DNA of 64,000 nt from Hirundichthys speculiger (lineage: Eukaryota; Chordata; Actinopteri; Beloniformes; Exocoetidae): the NCBI GenBank assembly GCA_018398805.1, contig JAGFBZ010000814.1:2350001-2414000 (forward strand), read 5' to 3'. Below the pieces are notes generated by a model. That model was not told the origin of the DNA and made no database searches. It saw only the letters and a list, made by a program, of their open reading frames with translations. Positions 39,601 to 51,600 of this stretch are shown one piece after another. Numbering within the stretch: position 1 is the first letter of the stretch; each line of letters begins with the position of its first letter. The position numbers were made by a program, and so were the translations under genes.

Positions 39601-42600
39601 AAAGAAACAGTGCCCAACTCAAAAGCCAACATCAATGATACTACAAGGATGCATTACTTCTCATGGAAATGACACCTTACACACCAGTGACAGTAACATT
39701 AATATTGAACAATATTTGAACATTTTTCAAGGAAGACTTTGCTCACTTCAGCAAAATATTGCCAATTCACATTCTGACTGTCCTGCAACAAAATGCAGGA
39801 TGTTAAATGTGTTACTGGAAGACTGAGCATCCTTTAAAAAAAATCAACAAAATAAAATAAAATAAACAATTGCTTTTAAATTTCACTGCAACAGTCAATA
39901 AAGGTATACAGCTCATGCAAATAAACTTTATTGCAAGAAAAACTGCACACAACCTTTACTCAAACAGGATTGCAAATACTTTTCTTAATAGAGAAAAAGG
40001 TAAAAGTACAGATTCAACTTTTTTTTTTTTTTTTTTTTACTAAAGTAAAAGTGCAAAAGTGCAGGCTCTTAAAAGTAATTTAAGGTATAAAAGCAAAATG
40101 TAAGCCTTTGAGGAACACTCTGACCTTAAAAACACAAAGGAAATATTAATTAATATTCTGTTACTTCCAGCCTCCTTAAATACTAATAAACAATGATGTA
40201 GTAAAACAACTCATTGGCATAAGATGTCTTTGAGTGCAGTTTATGTGGAGTGCAAGCCAAGCACGGACATGAGAAAAAATACTTTCTCCATGGTTTTAAG
40301 GTAATACGTGAAACCAAATTAGGGTTTTCTTACTAGATACATGGTCTCTGCTTTACTTGTATTGTCAGTATAATCCAGTTGTAAATGCATAATTGTAGAG
40401 GTCGGTGTTAGACAGTAAATGTATGCTTGTGTAAGTCTTTGAAAGGGACAGGCAGGGAGGGAGAGACGGACCTCAGAGAGAGGAAATGGTGGGCAGTGCC
40501 TCGTCTTTTAGCGCTGCACTAATGAGGCCCGAGACATACAGACTGGAAACAACAGTATTGTTCTCCCCCTGCCCGGGTCAACAAATCCCATGCAGCTACT
40601 GACACACTGAAACACATGTATTCACATGTATATGTATGTAGGACACAGCGTTTAGCGCACACATTACAACATGCACACGCACGTCCCTGAGTGTTCTTTC
40701 CATCTAACACACAGAATTGTATCTATTTATTTTTTCTTTTACTTTTTTTTTTGTTCACTGGACACATCTAAACCTTTTCAAAAAGCTGCAAAATTGGTGC
40801 AGAAGGTTCTGTCTGTCAGCAGGCGTGCACTAAAAGAGCCAGGTTGAGCTGTCAAAGACAATGCTTTCAGACAAACACAACAGACTTCAGCCTTTTGGTC
40901 TGAGGCCAAAGAGTCTTTGCTCCATCATTATAACCTGTCTCCTGCCTGCAATCCAGATATAAACTATGGCTTAGTGTGAGTTTAGACCAGCACAAATACC
41001 CCTAATCTTTTGACTATATCACAGTCATACCAAATGTTGTAATTGTTGTTGGAAGCCATTTTCTAAAACAATTGCCCTGCTCTACTTTGACTTAAAAAGC
41101 TCATCTCTTGGAAAGCGGATAGAACAATGGTGGAAGATGCCTGAGGTTGTGCACGGCATAAGGTTGTTGAAAACAGCGGTAGTTCTTGGTGGAAAAGAGG
41201 AGCAGAGAGTCCTCTGGGGGCTTTTTTTACCACAGAGTTATAGTCGTTAAATAAGACCTAGGCAAATGCAGCCATTGTATTATTGCTTGTAATCTCTGGA
41301 CCAAACATGCTTTCATATATACATAGCTTCTGATGAGCCATCCTCTGCTACCATGTAGCATCATTGAGGAGTGTTTCTAGCACTTTGTTGAATCTATGCT
41401 ATGAAAAATTAGGCAGTTCTTAAGGCAACAGGGAGGTCCAACCTGGTACTAGCAAGGTCAGTGGCCAGTGACTATAGTTTATATATATATGAATATATGT
41501 TGTGCAGGTCAGCTGAAAGAGAGGGGGCATCTGGCTGAGTAGTTTAACCACATGGTTTAACACGTGGATGTGGGTGTGGAAGGGGTAAAGGGTGGAGATA
41601 AGTGCAGCAGATTAATATGGAATTAGATCTTCAAAGACAGCTAAATAAATGAACATTTAGGGTTTGGAGTGGTCAAGTAAAGAGCTTTTCTGAAAAGAAA
41701 AATTAGATTAATTAATAAAAAAAAATAGATCTGATTCATATTTATTTGGTTAAGACTCTGTGTGACTAATGAATAAAGTTTCCTAAAAATGTGTCCTGAA
41801 GTGTCCTACAATGTCTCGCAAGACACTTCAGGACACTTTTTTTCTTGAAATTTAATGGCTGTAAAATTGATTGACCAATTAAAAATATGTTCACCAATCA
41901 CTTTATTGGGTACACCTTGTTAATACCAGGTTGGACCCCCTTTTGCCTTCAGAATTGCCTTGATCTTTCGTGGCATAGATTCAACAAGCTACTGGAAACA
42001 TTCCTCAGAGAGTTTGGTCCATATTGACATAATGGCATCACACAGTTGCTGCAGATTTATCAGCTGCACATCCATGATGTGAATCTCCCGTTCCACCAAA
42101 TCCCAAAGCTGCTCTATTGGACTGAGATCTGGTGACTGTGGAGGCCATTTGAGTACAGTAAACTCATTGTCATGTTCAAGAAACCAATCTGAGATGACTC
42201 ACGCTTTATGACACGGTGCGTTATCCTGCTGAAAGTAGCCTTTAGAAGATGGGGACACTGTGGTCATAAAGGGATGGACACTAATGGGCCCAAAGTGTGC
42301 CAGGAAAATGTCCCCCATACCATTACACCACCACCACCAGCATGAACCGTTGATACAAGACAGGATGGATCCATGCTTTCATGTTGTTGATGCCAAATTC
42401 TGACGCTACCATCTGAATATCGAAGCAGAAATCGAGGCTCATCAGACTAGGCAGCATTTTTGCTAATCTTCTATTCTCCAATTTTGGTGAGTCTACGTGT
42501 TGTGTGTTCAGAGATGCTCTTCTGCATACCTCGGTTGTAACGAGTGGTTATTTGAGTTACAGTTGACTTTCTATCAGTTCGAACCAGTCTGGCCGTTCTC

Positions 42601-45600
42601 CTCTGACCTCTGGCATCAACAAGGCATTTACACCCACAGAACTGCCGCTCACTGGATATTTCCTCTTTTGCGGATCATTTTCTGTAAACCCAAGAGATGG
42701 TTAAAAATCCCAGTAGATCAGCAGTTTCTGAAATACTCAGACCAGCCCGTCTGACACCAACAACCCTGCCATGTTCAAAGTCACTTAAATCACCTTTCTT
42801 CCCCATACTGATGCTGGTTTGAACTGCAGCAGATCATCTTGACCATGTCTACATGCCTAAATTCATTGAGTTGCTGCCGTGTGATTGGCTGATTAGAAAT
42901 TTGTGTTAAAATTTGTGCTGTGATAGTTGACCGATTTTATCACTTTTGGCAAGAGCGTGACAAGCAGTTACCTTGCTGCATGCTCCGACTGAAAAATTGT
43001 TCAACATTTTTCTTGCTGCTATCTCCCAGCAAGAAATAAAATATGCCAATACTGAAATGGATTTAAATGATTTGTCAGGCATAATTTTTGCACTTCTCTG
43101 TCTGTTTCCAGGGACCTGAAGCACAACTTAATCAGCACTATCATGCCAGGAGCCTTCCAGGGTCTGTCCGAGCTTCGGACACTGTAAGTAGATATTAGTG
43201 TGATTCACATTCTTCCTGGGTCCAGAGCAATAAACATGCAAACATAAACCATAAACACAGACTCTGAGATGTTCACCTCAAATGTTTGGTATGAGATGAT
43301 AGATTCCAGATTTTTTATGATGTCTTAAAAGATTGACAGTAACTGAGTCAAACTCACATGTGTACAGTTTTGGCACCCATGGCTGATATATTATACTGAG
43401 GTCCTGGTCTGAATGACAATACAGGCCTCCTTGGCTGAATGTTTCAGCTGACGTTTGCAAAAGCCCGGGGCTGTCATCCCTATCACTGCTGAAGGAAACC
43501 TCAGGGCCACGCAGAGGCTGCTCACAAGTCACAGAGTGTAACAAAGCACATGTGCAGCCACTCGCCGCTCACTCCTTGTGTTTCTGGACGCTGAGGTTTG
43601 GTTGTAGCGTGGGTCGAAACTGTTTGTCTGTGCCGCACCGCGTGACTCCCCATACCTCCTCCTCCTTCTTGTATTTTCCCTGCAAGGTCTGGGGCTTCTC
43701 AAAACAAACAGGGAGAGATAAACACATGCTCTGGACAGCTTTCTGCAGAGTAGTGTCAGAAGTGCAACAGAGCAGATCCCTCTCTGGTTGCAGCTATACA
43801 TCATACTCAGGGCCGGACTGCAGAACAGGGACCCTACTTTTACCCCACTGATGGTAAAACTTTATTCGGGGCTTATGGGGCCCTGAAAGGGGAACGTGTT
43901 TTATTCTACTGAAGTCAGTCTGAACCAAAATCTGTTCATATATAGTTATTTTTTACATTTCAGACCTGCAGCACATTCCCCAAAAGATGCGACAGCAAAG
44001 CTTTTGCCACTTTATAATGTTGCCATCCTTTTTCCAACACTTGAAATATATGGCAGTAAAGATAATAAGCAATGTGGTGTTGTAGTCAGTGTTGGGTTTT
44101 ATTTTTTTCCATGAATGTAACAGACAACTTTGAAAGTTTGCAATATCAACAAATTAAATTAAGCTAGTCATAAATATAAGAAATATTTTGGGTTTCATGT
44201 TGACTACAATTAAATAAGTGTGTGTATGCATACACACACTTATTTGCCCGTAGGAGTGATTGTGAGTGTGCATGGTTGTTTGTCTGTATGTGACCCTGCG
44301 ATGGACTGGTGACCTGTCCAGGGTGTAGCCCTGCCTTTCACTGAAGTGAGCTGGGATAGGCTCCAGCAGATCCCTGTGACCCTGAAGAGGATTTAAGCGG
44401 GTATAGATAATGGATGGATGGATTGGATGGATGGATGTCATATTTGATCTGTTATCACAAAAACAACTTGGACAGTGAATGAGTCAAGCCATAATAATCT
44501 GTTGCTGAGGAACTAAGACGTTTCACTTGAAACATATCATTTTGTATTTTGACACTTTAGTGACCTCTCCAACAACCGCATTGGCTGTCTGACTGCAGAC
44601 ATGTTCCAGGGGCTGACCAATCTCGCAAGACTGTAAGAAACTGATTCTTTAAAACTGTTTTACTCTCTGACTTGTGGTAAAGTTTTAGAAACGTGTTCAT
44701 GTGTAATTTGTGTTCTCTTAGGAACCTCTCTAGTAACATCATATCGACTCTGAATCCAGGGTTGTTTGAGGAGCTTCTTTCCCTCAAGCTGGTGTGAGTA
44801 CTTCACAAACCTGCTCTTGTTTTTTTTAATGCAAAGTAATGACAGTTCTTGAAAAGGGGTGTTAAGTAAATTTTTAAAAAGACAGCAGCAAGAGTATAAG
44901 CAAAAGCATCTTACAGAAAACAAGGGGTTTAAAAGGGGGCAAGACCAAGTTACAGATAAATGTGATCTCCCTTGTCATTTATGACCAGTATATTTCTCTC
45001 TCCAGGAACTTTAACTCAGACTACCTGTCCTGTGACTGTGGGATGCGTTGGGTTCCAAGCTTCTTTCGCAGCAATTCAGCACGGCTGGGGGAGGAAACCC
45101 TGTGCGCCTACCCCAGGAGCCTGAGAGGAAAGCCTCTGCGCGAACTGAGGGAAAGTCATTTGAACTGTGGTAAGAGGGCTGCAGTGAGACACGTGAATGA
45201 AGCAGTTTTACCACTTTATTTCACAAAGCATTGTCCTGTGAATGACAGCAGTACTGCAAGGATAATGAAGCCAAGGACTATTTCAGCTATTTTAAGAGTT
45301 GAATCCCAGAAGCTCAGCAGAGGCATATTTCTTAGAGTATCACAAGCTGCGTTGACAGCTAACCCTATAAGTTGCGTTCATGAGCCACAGCAGTCTGCAT
45401 CCAATTTGCTCCAGGAAGAGCTCACTTAATATAGCTTCTGTGGAAACATAGGTTGGGTGGTGAGAGAGCAGCAAGAATCATTTAGAGTTATATGCGATGA
45501 CCACATTTCTTTTTTCCATCATTTGCTCAGATGGTCCACTGGAGCTGCACACCATGTCGCTGCTGCCATCCCAGCGTCAGGTGGTCTTCAGAGGTGACCG

Positions 45601-48600
45601 GCTGCCCTTCCATTGCACTGCTGCCTTAGTAGACAAGATCACCACTTTACATTGGCGTCACAATGGCCAGGTGGTGACATCGGACCCAGAAATGGGTGTC
45701 CAGCTGGAAGACAGTGTGGTGCACGACTGCACCTTCATCACCAGGTGTAGTAACTGGAGCTTTGTAGCGCCTCTTAGGATTCCCATTGGGTGTGATGACA
45801 CCATTTATGATTAATGCAAATGTTTTTTGTTTTGGTGTGCAGACAGTCAAACACAGAGAATAACATTGTATTGGTTATGCACATTATGGTAATGTGTTAT
45901 AAAGAGCTGTCATTCTTGCTTTCATTCAGTGAGCTCATTCTATATAACGTCCATGTGGAGGCCAGTGGAGAGTGGGAGTGTGTGGTTACTACTGGGCGGG
46001 GCAACACCTCTCGCACTGTGGAAATAGTGGTGCTAGAGAACAGTGCCTCCTTCTGCCCGGAAGACAAAGTTGTCAACAACCGTGGAGAGTTCAGGTTAGT
46101 TACAGTTACAGTGATATATCATCATGCAATACAATCATTTTGTGTAATTTTAATTTTCAGCATTTTGATTAATCTTTGGTTTTATTCTTCAGGTGGCCAA
46201 GAACGCTCGCAGGCATCACTTCTCATCAGTACTGCCTACAGCTGCGGTATCCCTCTCTGTCTGTGGATGGGGGAATGGAGCAGAAAAAAGCCTCTCGACA
46301 CTGTGACCGCTCTGGAAAGTGGCAAGAGGACTACTCAAACTGTCACTACACCAATGGAATCACTCGTGTTCTCCATACCTTCATCCTGGTCCGTACAGCC
46401 GATGCTGTCACGCTACATAGTTCCCAGTCAGCATCATGACATAAAAGCTTATGTCCTTTTACTTTTGCATTTCAGAGACCCATTAACGCATCAAATGCTG
46501 TCACCGTAGCGCATCAAGTGCGCACATACACTCTTGAGGCTGAAGGTTTCACAGACTCTGTAGATGTGCTGTATGTGGCACAGATCATGGAAAAGTTTCT
46601 GGAATATGTCAATCAGCTGCGAGAGGTAAGCCAGATTCAACTTAATAAATGAAATATGTAGTTATTTACACCTATATCTTTTTAAATGTTTTCTCTTGAT
46701 GATGCCATCAAGAGAAAGATGTGAATTTCTGTGTGTGTGTGTTCCAGCTGTCAGAGGTAATGGTTGAGATGGGCAGTAACCTGATGCAGGTGGATGACCA
46801 GATCCTTGCACTTGCCCAGAGAGAAAAAAAAGCCTGTAGCTCCATTGTCTTCTCTCTGGAGACGCTGGCCTGGCCTCAGCTACACAGTCATGCTCAGGAC
46901 TTCTCGATGGTGAGAATAATACATGAATACATTTGTTTTAATACATTTTTCCGGAATAAAACCATGTAAAACCTAAATATTTTTCACCTTGATTAAAAGA
47001 TTTAGTTGAACAAATGAAGAAATATGAAAAAAAAAAAATCCTCACCCTTTGTGTTGATATATACAGGTGTCTAGGAACATTGTGATGGAGGCCCACCTAA
47101 TTCGACCAGCCCACTTCACTGGTATAACCTGCACTGTATATCAGCGTCGTGGTTTGTCAGTGGACCATCTGCCTGTGGAAATGTTAGAGTCTACTCATGA
47201 ACAGCAGCTTCATTTCCACTGTAGCACTGGCTCCCATAACACCTCTCTCAACAACTTTCCATTGAAGGTGAGGCAACGGCACTCATCCGTACTTTATCCC
47301 TGTTGCATCACTATTCTTCCTCTGACACCTCAGTCTCAAATCAGAAAAAGTCAGGATGGTATGGAATTACAAATACACAATATACAACCATTTACTGCAT
47401 TTCAGGCCCACAACAGTTTCGGGCAAGTAATAAGATTTTAGAAATGAATGAGTACATGAAAGAAATTAAACAGAATATCTGTTCCTCAAAGAAAGATGGG
47501 ATGAATTTGAATATTTCTCCTGTTGCAGATTCCTTGACTCAAGGAATCAATGAATCTGAAGGGATTTCAGCACCTAAAAGACAAAAGCACAAGCTGAAGT
47601 TGTACACCCAATCACTTAGATGGCACTGCATCAAGAGCCACCGTTCAATATCAGTAGCAGAAATCACATGAGCAAGAGATTATTTTGGGAAAGCATTACC
47701 AAACACGATGATACATAGCCGCATACACAAATGCCAGACATAACTTCATTATGCAAGAGAGAAGCCTTATGTAAACCTTGTCCAGAGGTAATATATATAT
47801 CTCCAGGCTAAGGGGTAACCGGAATGGACCATCGCACAATGAAACCTGCAGTGTGGTCAGACATACCAGTATTCTAGATCTTCTTTGAAAGAAGTGTGCA
47901 ATGTACACTCACCATTCACCTTATTAGGTATACCTTGGTAGTACCGGGTTGGACCCCCTTTTGCCTTCAGAGCTGCCTTAATCCTTCGTGACATAGATTC
48001 AACAAGGTACTGGAAACATTCCTCAGAGAGTTTGGTCCATATTGACATAATGGCATCACGCGGTTGCTGCAGATTTGTCGGCTGCACATCCCTGATGAGA
48101 ATCTCCCGTTCCACCACATCCCAAAGCTGCTCTATTGGACTGAGATCTGGTGACTGTGGAGGTCATTTGAGTACAGTAAACTCATTGTCATGTTCAAGAA
48201 ACCAGTCTGTGAGGACTCACGCTTTATGACATGGTACATTATCCTGCTGGAGGTAGCCATCAGAAAATGTGTACATTGTGGTCATAAAGGGAGGGACATG
48301 GTCAGCAACAATACTCAGGTAGGCTGTGGCGTTGACACGATGCTCAGTTGGTACTAATGGGCCCAAAGTGTGCCAGGAAAATGTCCCCCATACCATTACA
48401 CCACCACCACTAGCCTGAACCGTTGATACAAGGCAGGATGGATCCATGCTTTCATGTTGTTGATGCCAAATTCTGACCCTACCATCTGAATGTGGCAGCA
48501 GAAATCGAGACTCATCAGACCAGGCAACATTTTTACAAACTTCTATTGTCCAATTTTGGTGAGCCTGTGTGAATTGTAGCCTCAGTTTCCTGTTCTTAGC

Positions 48601-51600
48601 TGACAGGAGTTGCACCCGCTGTGGTCTTCTGCTGCTGGAGCCCATCCGCCTCAAGGTTTGACGTGTTGTGCGTTCAGAGATGCTCTTCTGCATACCTCGG
48701 TTGTAACGAGTGTTTATTCGAGTTACAGTTGCCTTTCTATCAGTTCGAACCAGTCTGGCCGTTCTCCTCTGACATCTGGCATGACAAGGCTCACTGGATT
48801 TTTCTCTGTTGCGGATCATTTTCTGTAAACCCTACTAATTGTTGAAAATCCCAGTAGATCAGCAGTTTCTGAAATACTCAGACCAGCCCATCTGATACCA
48901 ACAACCCTGCCATGCTCAAAGTCACTTAAATCACCTTTCTTCCCCATACTGATGCTGGTTTGAACAGCAGCAGATCGTCTTGGCCATGTCTACATGGCTA
49001 AATGCGCTGAGTTGCTACCGTGTTATTGGCTGATTAGAAATTTGCGTTAACAAGCAGTTGGACAGGTGTATCTGATAAAGTGGCCGGTGAGTGTATATGC
49101 CATGCCAACAGACACTAATGACAATAAACACAATGAAAGCTGGCAAAACAAGAAATATCTGCAATGATATGACATTCAAAGAAACTGTAGCTTTTTTTTT
49201 TGTTTGTTTGTTTTTTTTAGGGGGGGAGTGCATTTTAGGTTTAATGGTGGATCTTAGCCTTTATATAATATATTATTTGCATGTCTTTTTTGTTTGTTTG
49301 ATTTTTTTTTTCTTTCTCCAGAATTCTGTAGCTCTGGCCTCTGTGAGTCTTCCAGCTACTCTGTTTCCCCCTGATGCTGCTTCAGACTGTAAGCTACAGT
49401 TTGTAGCCTTCCGAACTGGCAGCTTTTTTCCGCTGTCCACAAACTCAAACACTACTGCTGAACACTCCCGTAGACGAAGTGTCAACACTCCTGTCATCTT
49501 TGCTGGCCTTGGTAAGATCTCACCTCACCTCACTTCACCTCATTCACTGCAATCTATTTTTGTTTTTCCACATTTAAAGAGAAAGTACCAAAATGCAGTT
49601 TGATTTATTTAAAATATGGGTTTTGTATAGATTGTATGTTCTACTTCATGCAGATATTCTGCATATAAGATATATTGTCATGAAGTAGATTCAGTTCAAC
49701 TATGAAACTCTCTACCCAAAGGGGCTCTTGTTGCATTTTACAGTTTTACAAATGATACTTTGCAATGTAAAGTGAAAAACTCCCATGATGTATACAGACC
49801 TCTTAACAATCCACAGCCCAAATGGTTGTGCATACATTGTTTTATCTTGGCAAACTTTACAGTCAATTTAGCTCTATTCATCTACATGTAAAAAGTATGT
49901 TAGATATTAGAGTTTTTAAGTCTTCAATCTATTGTTTTCATTTATACCCCGTTCCTGATAAATTTTCATTTCATACTTCATCTATATGCCATGTCTACTG
50001 ATAATAAATTGCTTCTCATCTTTTTTATTTTTGCGTTGCCATTTGAATACAATACAATATAGAAATAAACATCAAGCTGAAAGAATGGAAGATGCATTGA
50101 GTAGCACAAACTGACTTATATAAATGAATATAGCAAATATCAGTTTCTAGACTTTCACTTAAAATAATGTTGAACAACTTCAGTAAACTTCTATGTTGAC
50201 ACATTCTTCCCATTTTGTGTGACAGACGGTTGTAGCATGTGGAACTACTCTGAGCCCGTCTGGGTGTCCCTGCGCCACTTGTCACCTGGCACCGATGCAA
50301 TGCCAGCCCAGTGGAACCTCAAGGGCCCAAAGAAGCAGGGAGGCTGGAGCCAGGAGGGCTGTCATCTTGTCCACAGTGACAGCAGCATCTCCACGATGCG
50401 CTGCTCTCTACTCAGCAACTATGCTGTGTTACAGGTAAGAGAGGTTTCAATTTCTACTTTTTCATTGAAGATCAAGTGCAGTTCAATGAGACTTGAACAT
50501 GCTTTGTGTGTGATTTCTTTCTAGGAAGTACCTGACTTCCCCAACTCCAGCCCAAATGCTGTGAGGGTGCTCCACCCTGTGGTCTATGCCTGCACTGCAG
50601 TGCTCCTCCTATGCCTCTTCACTATCATCATTACACACATACTCCATCACAGGTAGTTTATAATATCCAACTGACCTCTCATTGAAACTTCCGATTTGAT
50701 GCATCTTCTCATTCATTTTTTTCTGTGCTCTCACAGCTCAATTCACATATCAAGAAAAAGCTGGCACACGTTGCTGAATACCTGTTTCCACATTGCCATG
50801 ACAACAGCAATCTATGCAGGAGGCATAAGCTTGACCAGCTATCCTATGATCTGTCAAGCAGTAAGATTTGCATTTTGAGTTACTTGTAAAAGGTCTTTTT
50901 GTGCCATGCAAGCGTTGTGTCTGATCGGACTGTAATGTATTGCAGGTGGGCATTGCTCTGCACTACTCCTCACTGTCAACGCTCCTGTGGATTGGAGTCA
51001 GTGCCAGGGTCATTTACAAAGAAGCTGTGTGGAGAATTCCACAACAGATGGAGGGAGAGTCTCCTGCTCCACCTACTCAGCGACCTATGCTCAGGTCAGT
51101 GAGCAAGGCTCTATAAACCTTCATCCCCTTCCTGTACCAAGAGATCATTGCTTCCTGTCAGTACAATTTATGTGTTAGACAGATGCAGGAGTTCTTGCAC
51201 AGGGCCACCCAAACTGCACCCTCAAAGACTGTCATTGTGGCCAACAACCAAAGTCTCTGTTTAGGAAGCACTGGTGGTGGTGTCGTTCTGGGATTGCAAC
51301 AGAGTACTGCTGTAAGGCAAAGAAGCCGTAGGGTCAGATGAATTTAGAAGATGGAATGAAAAGAATGTCTGACAGCAACACAAAAGAAACAGAAAACGTT
51401 GTCATAAATCTGAGCAGGGCGATTTCAGGGGGTGCACTGTCTTTTCCAGCATTCCCTTCATTTCAGTTTTTAAACTTCAATCATACACTATGCTCCTGAC
51501 CTCACTGGATCTCCAGACAGGTCTTTGTTGCCCACCCAGCCACAAGGGGTCAGGCTCTAGTAAATCACTAATGTCAGGGGTCTGTATTGACTTTTTAACA

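Larger units (their letters stand above)
28814..43111 (+). other. adgra2: adgra2 intron 2 (14.3 kb)
   Basis: It contains the LINE with nested insertions (about 29585-33005), a decayed repeat (36905-36985), a 15-bp hairpin (41791-41836) and a Tc1-like copy (41888 to about 42915). It also has a (CA)n near 34270-34290 and a long T-run at 40020-40038. Stretches 28814-29580, 33010-36900, 37000-41780 and 42920-43110 show nothing else that I can name. Confidence 0.6.
43184..44560 (+). other. adgra2: adgra2 intron 3
   Basis: It contains a perfect 34-bp palindrome (44212-44245) directly next to a reversed interspersed repeat (44246-44442). The rest shows no other feature. Confidence 0.6.
47268..49321 (+). 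other. adgra2: adgra2 intron 12, holding a Tc1-like transposon
   Basis: It is 2.05 kb long, of which 1.19 kb is the Tc1-like element. The remaining sequence (47268-47905 and 49094-49321) shows nothing else except T-runs before the acceptor. Confidence 0.7.

Noticed and set aside
39518..39826. 102-codon open frame in adgra2 intron 2
   Set aside because: No known motif and no splice or promoter support.
45814..46509. 231-codon open frame running across adgra2 exon 8, intron 8 and exon 9
   Set aside because: It is read-through of a short intron. The exon 9 part is in the wrong frame for the receptor, and the splice sites are good.
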